From: Ganoderma boninense
Taxonomy: Eukaryota; Basidiomycota; Agaricomycetes; Polyporales; Polyporaceae
DNA: 64,000 bases
NCBI GenBank assembly: GCA_002900995.3
Contig: CM035304.1
Coordinates: forward strand, 4,356,134-4,420,133
Reading direction: 5' to 3'
The stretch's first letter is position 1. The number at the start of each line of letters is the position of its first letter. Below, piece by piece: positions 27,627 through 37,857 of the stretch. The notes under the pieces are model-generated. The model worked only from the letters and a program-made list of their open reading frames with translations, was not told the origin of the DNA and did no database searches. The translations under genes were made by a program, and so were the position numbers.

Positions 27627-29165
27627 CTAATGTCCCTGAAACTCTTGCCAAACGTCGTCAATCCCTACAACACGTCGTTGAAGCGAAAGCTGATACACCC
27701 TCCAATACTGGGGGCTTGTTACAAAAGGCGAGTCCTCCCATCCGCGCACCGCTGCCTCTGCCTCTTCAATTCGCTCAATCTCGACTGCAAGGGCCTCCCT
27801 TCTGGCGCGCAGGTGAGATAAGCGTTGCTGTGGTTCTGTCCTTGCGCCGCCATCTCCCCTCGATGTACCTCCTGGGTTGTAGTCTCCAGACTCGGTCGAA
27901 GGAGGGCTGGAATCGGACCGGACGACATCCATTGCGAGCTCTGCTGGTATGTTTGGAAGGATACCATCGAGCATAGAAGGGGATGTTGTCGCTTGAATAC
28001 CATGGTCCAGTCTGAGAGATATCCTAGAATAAAAAGGAGCAAACATAGACTTACTTGTCAACAGAGACCTTTGCAGAGAACGGTCGTTATCATCAGTGTC
28101 AGCCCCGCTGGATGAAGACGAATGGCGAGAGTCATCCGATTCATCTTCACCGACACTATCTGTCCTCTCCTCTGATGGCGGCACCGATACCTCGACAGAC
28201 TCCTCTTCCTCGAGACTATCCTCTAGCTCCGACATGCTAGAGGATGTTGATCCTTCTTCCCAGCCCTCGCCGACGATCAATGCGTTCAGGGCTGAAAGAT
28301 GCTCGACGCCCTCCCCTGGACTATCGTCGTCCAATACTCCACCATCCGAAGATGCGGAGTCTTCGCTGGAATCGCCCTCTCCGACAATCATCATACCATG
28401 TGCCGGAGACTCGCTCTCATCACCGGCACTATCGTCATCCTCACTTTCCGGACCATCGCCGTCCTCACTCTCAGAACCGTCGTCCTCCCCGATGATCAGC
28501 GCCAGTGAAGGTAATCGTTGGTAGACAGCATCGCCGCTCGTGCCGGATAGCTGGGAGGAGGGTGCAGAGGCGGGATCGTCGTCTCCGGCACGAAGAGGAG
28601 ATATTTCCCCGACGATTGCGTGCAGGGCGGGACCAGGACTTGGAGTCGGAGTGCTGAACCGCACTTGTTTTGAACCTGCTGCAGCTTGGTACGTTTGATA
28701 TATGTGAAAATGGTTCAACTCACCTTCGCTCGGACCACGGGACACGCTGCGGTCTCGCAATGCGGGCACAAGTGCCTTCAACTTCGGGAAGTTTCTTCTT
28801 TGAGTTTTCCCGGGCTTGGAGGTCTCGACGGAGCCTCTCGAGTTTGGCAGCGAGTCTAATGTGTGTATATGAGTGTAGCAAGCGACAAAGTGGGAATATG
28901 GCAGGTAAATACTTACTTCGTGTACGTACCATTCTGTTAATGGGTCTTCAAACCTGTTTTGCAAGATGCCGGTGGTCGGTTGAGCACGTACCAACCGAAG
29001 GAGTAGCAGAAGGTACTCGGGTCCAGATAGGCGCCTCTCCGGCACCTCCCGCGGCGCGATAACGATCTCTGCCGCCGCACACAGCTCTATCTCCCGACGT
29101 CCTCTCTGGACATCCTCCAGTCTCTCAAATCTCCATTCTCCAAACATCCTTTGCTTAACTATCAT
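27627..29165 (-). CDS. Acidic cargo protein with repeated IVGE (SIM-like) motifs
   Basis: The 512-codon open frame reads through two likely in-frame introns (GTAAGT...TTAG near 28858-28920 and GTGAGT...GCAG near 28680-28726), so the protein is somewhat shorter. The N terminus is basic; the middle is Ser/Asp/Glu-rich and contains four copies of a hydrophobic core followed by acidic and serine residues (HAIVGE, LALIIGEDD, MMIVGEGD, ALIVGEGWEE), the layout of SUMO-interacting motifs. A predicted coiled coil (LSHLRARREALAVEIERIEE) lies near the C terminus. I do not recognise the family. The start codon lies 26 bases from the divergent start of the next cargo gene; an alternative ATG at 29147 would widen this to 44. 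Confidence 0.65.
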   Translation of the reverse strand: MIVKQRMFGEWRFERLEDVQRGRREIELCAAAEIVIAPREVPERRLSGPEYLLLLLRLVRAQPTTGILQNRFEDPLTEWYVHEVSIYLPYSHFVACYTHIHTLDSLPNSRGSVETSKPGKTQRRNFPKLKALVPALRDRSVSRGPSEGELNHFHIYQTYQAAAGSKQVRFSTPTPSPGPALHAIVGEISPLRAGDDDPASAPSSQLSGTSGDAVYQRLPSLALIIGEDDGSESEDGDGPESEDDDSAGDESESPAHGMMIVGEGDSSEDSASSDGGVLDDDSPGEGVEHLSALNALIVGEGWEEGSTSSSMSELEDSLEEEESVEVSVPPSEERTDSVGEDESDDSRHSSSSSGADTDDNDRSLQRSLLTSKSMFAPFYSRISLRLDHGIQATTSPSMLDGILPNIPAELAMDVVRSDSSPPSTESGDYNPGGTSRGDGGARTEPQQRLSHLRARREALAVEIERIEEAEAAVRGWEDSPFVTSPQYWRVYQLSLQRRVVGIDDVWQEFQGH

Positions 29166-29190
29166 TCGTCCTCAACACGACCATTTCAAC

Positions 29191-32100
29191 ATGCCGCCGA
29201 AGAAGAGACTTTCGGGCCAACAAAAAAGTTCCACGGCAGACGTGCCGGCGAAGAAGCCTCTCCCCTCCCCTTCCAAGGACCAACTCTCGAGCGTGCAGGA
29301 GTTGGCCAGCCAGCTCCACTTTGCGTTCAAGGCACGTCCTACCTCGACTGCCGCTGGCCGCTCCCGTTGGGAAATCCATTTTATGGCTGATCTCAGCCGC
29401 TTGATTGAGTTGCTTGCCATTGCGAAGTTCAAGTATCTTCCCTCGTTCGCGATCGGGTGTATTTGGGAAAACAATCGTAGACTGCGTGCCGGCGAGCTCA
29501 CATTTAATCCAGAGCTTGTTGTGGATGCGTCTGGCAAGGGCCATCCAGCGTTCAAACGAGGCACGGAGGGGCGCCTGAAGTATCAGCTTGCGGAGGGGGG
29601 ACGCTACGGCCTTCTCGCCGAGAAATCGCTCCGGAGTGTTTGGTGGCATCAAGGTGAGTATGAGAGACATTTCGGTACCTGTTCTCACTAATCTATGTTC
29701 GTCTTCATGAGATTGGACGCTTGGAGAAAACGAAGTGGGAAGTGGTGCCGTTGACACTGGTGGTATGGAGGTTGCGGTGGAGGAAAGGGCCCACGAAGGT
29801 GCCATGGCAGGCGACGGTGGATACGACGAGAGCGTGGTTGGACGCGACACTGGTGAGCTCGGTGCCGAAGAGCAGAACACGCGAGATGGTGAGGACAGCT
29901 GTCTGCTCATCCCTCCTGTATCCTCAACGCCGTCGTCGTCTCGAAGGCCCCGCGGGGTCGCTGCTGTATCGGGTGCCTCCCGAACTGACAGCCGCCGTAC
30001 TACGCGCTCGTCGTCACGTTCCAGAGCCTCATCGGAGGCTCCGGCACCGCCTGATCAAGCCCAGAGAACTGCACCAAAACCCGGCACCAAGGCAAGAGGC
30101 AAGGGCAAGACCAGGGCCGGCAACATCGTTCAAGGGACGCTCACGCTGAAGGATATCATGCCAGAGATCATTCCGCTTCGGGAGGTCGAACACGTAAGTT
30201 TCAACTGTCTCTTGAATCGCTATCGCCACTGATCGTGTCGCAGCCGAGACCTTGCGAGCGGTGTCTAACACTTCAAATCCCTTGTATGTACAACCCCCTG
30301 CTGAGGCCCATATGCTCGACTTGCGATGCGAAGAAGGCTAAATGCTCGTTCGCCCCTCCGGACGTCAAGAAAAAGCATTGCCTCGCTACCTACATTGCCT
30401 ACGCCTACTACCGCATGACATCTGCCCCCCACCTCTATGCCAAGCCTAACTTTACTCCTGCGCAGTGGCCATCACCCGTCCCAGACCACGCCGACTACGC
30501 TTGGTTCGAACAACAATATTCGAAGCTGCCGCGGGGACGTAGCGATCAGGCCAAGGAACAGCTTGCAGCCCTTCTGGCAGCTGCTAGGCCCTCATGGCCG
30601 GACACTGGCGAGGTGGCCAACAGTGCCGACGAGGCCGACAACGCTTCGGCCGCACCGGCAGAGGTGCCGGAGACACGCCGTCGAAGATCCTCCCGTCGCC
30701 AGGCGTCTGAGGCACCTAGCTCACGAGCAGGCTCTGCTGTCCCCTCACACGCCTCATCGACGCTGCCGGGCTCCTCTGCCGCCTCCGAAGATGAGCCACC
30801 GGCATCTCCCTCTGCTGTCTCCGCTAGCTCGACCGAAGGGATGGCGAAGACGGACGTGGAGATCGATACCGACGACGCGGCATCTCAGACGGAAGACAGC
30901 ATCAAAGAGGACTGGGGCGCCTCCGAGTTTGCTGACGACGCCATGGATACCGACGCCGACTTTGTCGACTTCCAGCCTGATGCCTTCCACATCGCCGTAC
31001 CAAACCCAGTGCCGATCAAGGTATCGAAGCTGCCACCAGATGTCGCGAGCGGCCATGGCGTCTGCCTCCCACCTGCCGACCTTCCGCCTCCGCCTCCTGG
31101 TGCGAGTATGCCGTTCTCTCATGACCTCTCAGTGCCAGAGCTGCCTGGTATGTGCTTCAACCTTGTAGTACTGGATGCAACTGACGTATGGTATGAAGTG
31201 TCCTGGATGAGTCTGCCAAGGCTCGGCACCCCCTTGAACGATGGAACGTATTCGCTCATTGGCCCCCCTCACGATTGCGCTGATTGGCAGCACGTACTTG
31301 GTAAAGTTGTGAACGCCGGGCGGAGTGGCTTGGATGTCGTATATAGGCTCGACACATCGACTATACGGGGTCCTTCAGGCGATGAGGAACAGCCGAAGAC
31401 CCCTGAACATCGGGTCTTTTCTATTGGCGACAACGTCGTTCGCATGGCCGAAGAAATGAAGACGAAGGTTGACGAAATTGCCAAGCTTGAGGCCGACCTT
31501 CGCAGCAACGCGAACACGTACCAGAAGCGTGGCCATGAAGTAGCAGATAAATACCTGGCATCTCTCGACGAAGGCCAAGCGCGGCTCGACGACGAGGGCA
31601 TTCCTATTCCCTTCGAACCCTCCACGACTATCCTCACCGAGGCCACTCGGGACGCCTTCCTCGCCTTGTCTCAGACCAACACAATGTTGCAGCGCGTGGT
31701 CAGTGTCTTCCCCCATATTCCCACAGTTCCCTGGACGTGGGCGGCCTTGCTCGACCTGTTGTCTAGGGTGGACGACTTGCAGACGTTGTATCGCGTTTCA
31801 TGGGAGCGGTTCGCCGTCCTTGAGGAGGAGATGCGCCCGGTTCGCAGCGACATAGTCCGGCAGCGGCACGAAGTCGCTCAGGTGCAGGCACAGCTGGACG
31901 GCATCGCAAACGAGACCATCGCTGTGTGCCGTCCGCTCCTGGACGCTCTACATGGGCACCTAAAGGCCAGTATCGGAGAGCTCGATACACGTGTCGGGTC
32001 ACTGGAACGCCACAACGCCGCGTCTACGCTACAGATGCCAGCGTCGCTCGAGGACATCCCAAAGGCACTGAAGGATCTGTCAGATCGCCTCGAAAAGCTG

Positions 32101-32373
32101 GAAACGTCGAACAAGGAGCACATGGACGCCAGCATCGAGGCAGCGGTGAAGAGGTATTTCATGAACAGAGGGTTCCACGACGACTTACACCGCCCCATCC
32201 CAGACGGCGCCCGCCAACCACTGCAGGGCGCATACGCCGGCAGCATTAGCGAAGTCTTTGGATCCACGCACGGACATCGACCTATAGCTTCCTACCGCCA
32301 CGGTTGCTCCTTCCTCCACGGGCCACGCCGTGCCTGTCACCCACTGGCCGACTTCCAGCGCCTTCAAACCTAG
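29191..32373 (+). CDS. Cargo protein with Zn2Cys6-like cluster and coiled coils
   Basis: Three exons (29191-29653, 29712-30193, 30244-32373) keep frame. The N-terminal ~155 residues form a compact unknown domain (SRWEIHFMADLSRLIELLAI). The exon 2 segment is Ser/Arg/Pro-rich and basic. Exon 3 opens with CERC-x6-C-x9-C-ST-C-x6-C, exactly the CX2CX6C/CX2CX6C spacing of fungal binuclear zinc clusters, then a conserved-looking globular part (YIAYAYYR, YAWFEQQYSKLPRG). Acidic linkers and heptad-rich helices follow (EEMKTKVDEIAKLEADL). A DNA-binding role for the element is plausible but not shown; here the cluster is internal rather than at the N terminus as in most transcription factors. The C terminus may use an unrecognised splice, since another open frame continues to about 32,600. 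Confidence 0.68.
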
Positions 32374-32766
32374 TTCCAGCACAATCAGCCCAGGTCACGG
32401 GAATGCCTGCACACAGGGCACCCAGAGCTCTGGCACCAGTTCCGTCGTCGTCGGCATTCACGGCCCCTCTGTCGGTACTCACTACTGCGCCTGCGTCGAC
32501 TGTGCCAGCGTCATCGGCGGTGCCGCACGTCCCTATGAGGAGTGGAGATGCTCCTCGCACAGGTACGGCTCCTCCTGCGACGGGTTTACACCCTAAACGC
32601 CAGACATAGCAGCAAGGCACTACGACGTCGTCGACTGTGAGGGCTGGTCGCTGAGGGACTTACTGTACAAATGTGTTCCGAGTCATCCATGTCATGTATT
32701 CCAATCCGCATACATTGTACAATGTTATTTCGAGAGGTACAGGTTTTGTATAGAGAGCAGACCTGA
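32374..32766. other. Gap between convergent cargo genes
   Basis: About 390 bases between the ends of the Zn2Cys6-like gene (+) and the large minus-strand gene. A Ser/Thr/Ala-rich open frame covers part of it and could be a last exon of the former; otherwise nothing is seen. Confidence 0.4.
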
Positions 32767-35700
32767 TCACGACTTACGTGTTGCCGCACGGGTAGAGCGT
32801 CGCTTCACTGGCACCTCTGTACCTGTGGAAGGGTTGCCGCTACTGTCGGCACTTTCGCCCATACCAGCGTTGACCGCCGTCGCCTTAGCCTTCCGTTGGC
32901 GTTTCTTGACAGGGGCAGGGTGGGCACCTACAGGGAGCGACGGCTTGAAGGCTAACGCGCACGCGGAGAGGATGTCGGCACGTCGTAGCGGGTCCAGGAC
33001 TGTGTTTTGCATGCTTGTTGGAAGCGTGCCAGAGTCTTCCGACGTGCCGTGGAGGGTGCCGACCACTTGCAGATCTCGCAGCGTGATGCCGACGACAATG
33101 CAGAAACGCTGCACATCGACAGACGTCGCATCATCCCCTCGTGCCTTGTTGATCCATTGGCAAAGACTGTTCCACTTCTTCATGTTCGCGTGCACGGCTG
33201 CAGGAACATGTGCGGATTTGTGACCCCACGTCCCCCAGAAGACTGGGGCTTGAGCTCGAATAGAAACTGCAATGCGAAGCTGCCGCGGCAGATGGAAACG
33301 GTTAGATGATGTGAGTGCACGGTAGAGTGGATAACGTACGTGATGGTCTACCCGCGCAACCAAGTCCACGTATTCACGGTCGTCAGTGAGACTGAGCAGA
33401 AACTCGTGCCGAGCGTCGGCGGTAGGAGCAACATCCACTGGGGCCAGCAGCTGGGCACCTGTTGGGGCCGGAGATACGTCGCTGTGGGTCACAGACGGGG
33501 CATATTGGACGATCTCGTGGATCTCCTTGTCTAATTCTAAATTCAAGACGTCCTCGACCTCGTCGTCCGAGCCCTCGTGGCCATCTCCGTCATCGGGAAT
33601 GTAGGGGTCATCATCAGACACGCTGGACTCTCCTGCCGATGTCCGATGCTCGCCCTCACTAGCGTGCACATTGCTCCTGGCTGCCGGAATCGCACGGGCG
33701 GATCGGCGAGGACATGTAGCCCCTTTCGGGCTCTCCGCAACTCCGCCGGAGGTCGTGAAAGCCTCAGCGGTTGGCAGCTCGCTGATGGACCTGGACAGCG
33801 ACCACGCACTGGCAGAGGTCGCTAACGTCGCCGGCACGTCGCCCAGGGGTACGGCACTACTCGCTATCCCTCCCGGAGTGATCGCAGGAGATGCCGTGGT
33901 TGGCCTGCCTGGGGGATACACATTCGGCACCACCTGGCGACTTCCAGCTGATTTCTCCGCTATCACCGCTGCGCGAATGGCCCGCAGGTCGGCTTCCATC
34001 ATGTTCGCCGGTGGAGATGGACTGCTGACGGCTGGCACGGCGGTCCAAGGAGACGTCGCGGTACCAGGGTATTGTGGTGCCGGGGTGCCGGTGTTAGGAG
34101 TATGCGGATGGGAGGTGTCGTTGGGGGATGGAGGAGGTCCTTCGAACACGGGAACACTGACTGCCTTCTTTGTTCGCCGAGGACCACATGGTTCGATGAC
34201 GCCGTTGTAAACGGCTGGGTGATAGGTGCGATTCTTGCCCGAGCCGGTCTCGTAGTGAGAAAAGCGGAACTGTTGCGGTTCGATGCCGGCAATCTGAGGG
34301 TGTTCCATGGCGATGACATGCTTGAAGAACTTCTTCAACATGTCTTCGTTGATCTTGCTCGGGTCCTTGGAACACGAAGTCGGCGGGCAGCATGCCATCG
34401 TCGAAGAGCTCCTTGGACTTTGTTCGCAAGGACGTCCAGGGTGCCGACCGCTTCTCACACCCGGCAGCCAAGTCTACAGGTGCCTAGTCAGCACGGCTGA
34501 GGCACGGCATAAGTCTCGCGGGCACTCAACTGTAGTGGATGTTAAGGTAGTCCCGGAAGATCTCCTGCCGCCGCGAGTTAGGGAAGCCCTTGCCGTGTTC
34601 CGTGTCGGTGAGAATAGGGCAGCCATCTTCGTAGAACTGGAACTCGAACGGCAGAGATGGCTCACGACGGGATGCCTGCATGACGTGCAGCTGGTCAGTG
34701 GTTGCCAAGTCAGGTCGAAGCGTCGCTGAGAAGAAGTTCCAGGTAGTCCGACGAAAGTCTTCATCCCACCCAGGAACGTTCCTCAAGAGAGGTGTGCTCT
34801 TGTCCGTTTCATGCCACAGATTGGTGGTGTCGTAGCTGCACATGTAGTCAATACTCCATCGATGTACAGCCATAGAGGTGAGACGTACACTGCTGCGTGA
34901 AGGCCACCATCCTTGTCCTTGTACATGCCATAAATAATTATCGGCATGTCGCACTGCGTCCAGAACAGGTGCGAAACACTTCGCATCCATGCCGGGGCTC
35001 GTTTCTCAGCCAGCCTGACATGATGAGGAGCTGTTAGACTGCAAGGGGCGGCAACGATGATAGAACACCTTACATGCATTTCACCTCTGGAACGGGCCCC
35101 TCCTGGGACCATTTCAGGGCGAGACGTTCATACACCAGTTTCTCGTCGGCATCCAGTCGATTCCAGAGACGCCGCGCCGTCGCATTCCATGTCACAATGT
35201 ACACCTTCTTCTCCCCAGTCTGGTCTGCGCCCTCTGATTCCGCAGCCAAGTCGCCGTCGCCGAAGATGTCCTCCCCATTCTCATCGTCTTCCTCTGGATC
35301 CTCGTCCTCCATCTCGTCTTCATCGTCTGCCTCTACGTCCTCCCCGGCATCTCCGCCATTGCCGGCATTGGAAGGGGCGTTGCGTTGGTTGATGGTCTGA
35401 CGGATGAGATCGCCATTCATGATTGCGAAGGCGCGCTCTGCGGAGATCGCCTGGTTCACACGCCCAGGCAACGGAGCAACCTTCAGCTTCCTAGAGTGGT
35501 TCTGAAGCCAGTTGCGAACTTTCTGCAAGTATCATGAAGGCAACGGGACCGCTATATCACGTTGGAGAACACACGTACCCCATGGAAGAAATGTACAATA
35601 AATACATCCTCCTTTGCACCTCGAGCCGTCAAGATGTGTTTAACACACGAGCGCCGAAAGTCTTCCTTCTCCTTGTTAGGCGTGGAGCGATAGTTGTCGA

Positions 35701-35767
35701 GGCATGAGCGCAGATAGGCTTCGTCTGCTTCGGTGAACTCGGTGGAGCTGAGAGTTTGGGAGGACAT
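32767..35767 (-). CDS. Large cargo protein of unknown function (one frame break)
   Basis: Exons 35579-35767, 35074-35522, 34889-35014, 34531-34835 and from 34473 onward join in frame by canonical GT-AG signals. They encode an all-helical N-terminal part (SCLDNYRSTPNKEKEDF, KVRNWLQNHSRKLK), a strongly acidic insert, a segment WNRLDADEKLVYERLALKW that resembles ORFs recurring near basidiomycete transposons, and a conserved-looking globular block (FEFQFYEDGCPILT, FRDYLNIHY, FDDGMLPADFVFQ). After this the frame must shift by one base near 34361-34372 to continue into KINEDMLKKFFKHVI and a 500-residue low-complexity, basic-tailed region ending RRSTRAATRKS. I cannot assign a function. The frame break could be a sequence error or early decay. 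Confidence 0.6.
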
Positions 35768-36155
35768 CAGGTCCTCGGACGGCGCTGGGAGATGGGTCGG
35801 CACAACAACTGTTCCTCGAAACGTGAACACGTACCACCGCTTCAGGGACCTGTTGCAGAGGGGAGTGGAGGAGCTCGTGCAGTGGGGCATCTTCCACCTG
35901 CGGAACATGTTATGATGGCAGAGCGAGCGGAGTCTGCGCCTGCGAGGCAAGCAGTAACCACTTTGGGAAACTTCGGTCTGCATCGGCCCGCGGATCGGAC
36001 GGCGGAGCGCCCGATATAGGCCAATCGGAATGCAAGCCGGTACCCTACAAGCGCTGTACTGTTAATCTTCGACAATCAATCGCGCCTCAATCAGCCTGTT
36101 AACCTCGCTCCCATCCCATTCGTCTACCCTCAATCTGTCCCCGACATCATCTACC
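35768..36155. other. Divergent spacer between cargo genes
   Basis: About 390 bases separate the starts of the large minus-strand gene and the TET/JBP-like gene. No coding frame is convincing; it should hold a two-way promoter. Confidence 0.45.
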
Positions 36156-37602
36156 ATGAGTTTCCTCCCTACCACCATGCCCGACCAGTTCAATCGACGC
36201 TGTGAGACAGCGTCATTCATCGTTAATTTGGAAATTTACTTCAGTATTCATTTGGGAGACACCTCGCGCCAGGGCCACTCATTCCCCGACTTGCCCTGTG
36301 CCCCGGACCACCTCGACCGTGAGGCTGTCGAAGAATGCCGCGCTATCGCCGGCATGTTGGCAATGGCTCGCAAGACGCAATGTGAGTCTACACACACGTG
36401 CCGGGCGCATTCCACACTAACCAACCGCAGATCGCGTCCCATGGGATGCATTGGAATATTCCAGAGATTTGTCAAACACTCCGCCGTCTAGCAACGCCAA
36501 GCTAGAGGCAGACCTAATGGCCAGGTACCCCCCACTCATCGGCATCGAGGAGTTCATCAGACTGCAAGGCCGAAACCTTCCTGTCATCCTTCCACCTGCA
36601 GTCGTGACAGATATGAATGGGTGCGTGCTGGTCTGGTACCTGCCAAAGATCTTGACGGAAAACCGCCAGGTAAGTACTCATCCAGCTTTGCGAGTGCGCA
36701 GGACCTCATCCGCATGTCAAGAACAAGATGATGTCATGCCTACGCCTCCTTGAGGCTCAGCTGACCATCCAAGCTCCACACGACTCCAACGCTGGCCCGG
36801 ATGATTGGCGTTATCACCAGTCTTTGTTCTCTGCAGGGGATCAGTGGATTCCAGGAACGACGCTTTTGTATCCGGCAGGATTTGGGGCCGGCTACTCAGT
36901 GAGCTCGATTGTAAGTGTCATCTCCGCTGTTGTCTGATTGGAACGTTCCAGGCACGACGGTACATGCCTGGGCCGAGCATTGCTGCGTTGACAGACCGTG
37001 CCCACGACTGGATGCTGGCGTTTGAGGATTCTGGGGGGCTTTTGGACGGCATTCTCGCCGTCACGCATCCTGCTCTCTACTCCGCCAGCCGAAGCCTCAT
37101 GGAGACGATCATTAGGGACCACAACCAAAGCCGTTCGGTGGTGCCTCTCTGGCCCACCGTGTTCCCATCGGTGGAGGTCATTTCCAACCGTTCCTGCCTC
37201 CGCCATCGCAGTGTTGGCCGTGTGCCGGGGTCCCAGGACATCCTCGTCACGCTCGGCAACTACGGGGACAAGGCCATCCTGGAGCTACGAAGTCTCGGCA
37301 TTTCGCTGCCGTACGATGCAGGCACCGTGGTTCCCATAGTCTCAAGCCTCGTGGTGCATGGGGTGCCGTGCGTCCATCACGACCGCGTTTGCATGGAACT
37401 CTCGATGCCGCGTGCGGTGTTCGAATGGTTCAAGATACCAGCCGACGGATTGGCTGTTATCGGCGGAGAGGAGCAGGATGCCGATGGGGAAGTGCTGGGG
37501 CCCCAGCGCTGCATTGCCCTCGTCGACGCCAAGGCCGCTCGCAGCATGGGACTACTGGGCGATACCACGCAGCGCGAAGACGTACGTCGCAACGGCAGCT
37601 AG
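36156..37602 (+). pseudogene. TET/JBP-like 2-oxoglutarate/Fe(II) dioxygenase, probably inactive
   Basis: Exons 36156-36381, 36431-36669, 36702-36912 and from about 36952 to 37602 encode a protein with the layout of fungal TET/JBP proteins: an N-terminal helical region, GCVLVWYLPKIL, a pre-catalytic stretch (GFGAGYSVSS, ILAVTHPALY), then the double-stranded beta-helix around SVEVISNRSCLRHRSVG, LGNYGDKAILELRSLGI, DAGTVVPIVSSLVVHGV and the DRVCM arginine. In active enzymes the first part is HxD (usually HRD); here it reads HRS, with His at 37204-37206 and Ser at 37210-37212, so the iron-binding Asp is missing or deleted. The distal His (37357-37359) and the 2-oxoglutarate Arg (37384-37386) remain. 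Exon 3 also needs a one-base shift near 36715-36727. Known relatives oxidise 5-methylcytosine and are linked to KDZ transposons. Confidence 0.65.
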
Positions 37603-37857
37603 ACATCGACTAGGAAGGGATTCGTGGAGGGTGCGGCATGGGGCGCGCAATGTGCGGGACATGCGGGAACAGTGAGCAATCATCGGCACTAGGACGAATG
37701 AGGCGGGGCTGATCCACACAATGCTGATGATCAGTGCTGGCAGGAAGCCGAGGTGCCAGTAGACCGTAGCGTTATGTACCTAGGACTGAACAATCACCAT
37801 CGTCATTGCATACGTTCGCCTCCCGCCCCTCCTGACCGATCGACAGACCGAACTTCG

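Noticed and set aside
28096..28524. Ser-rich plus-strand frame opposite the acidic cargo gene
   Set aside because: Mirror of the Asp/Glu/Ser codons of the minus-strand gene, with no splice or start context.
36670..36685. A 16-base intron that would repair the frame of the TET/JBP-like gene
   Set aside because: GTAAGT and CCAG are present but 16 bases is too short for a spliceosomal intron; an indel near 36,720 is more likely.
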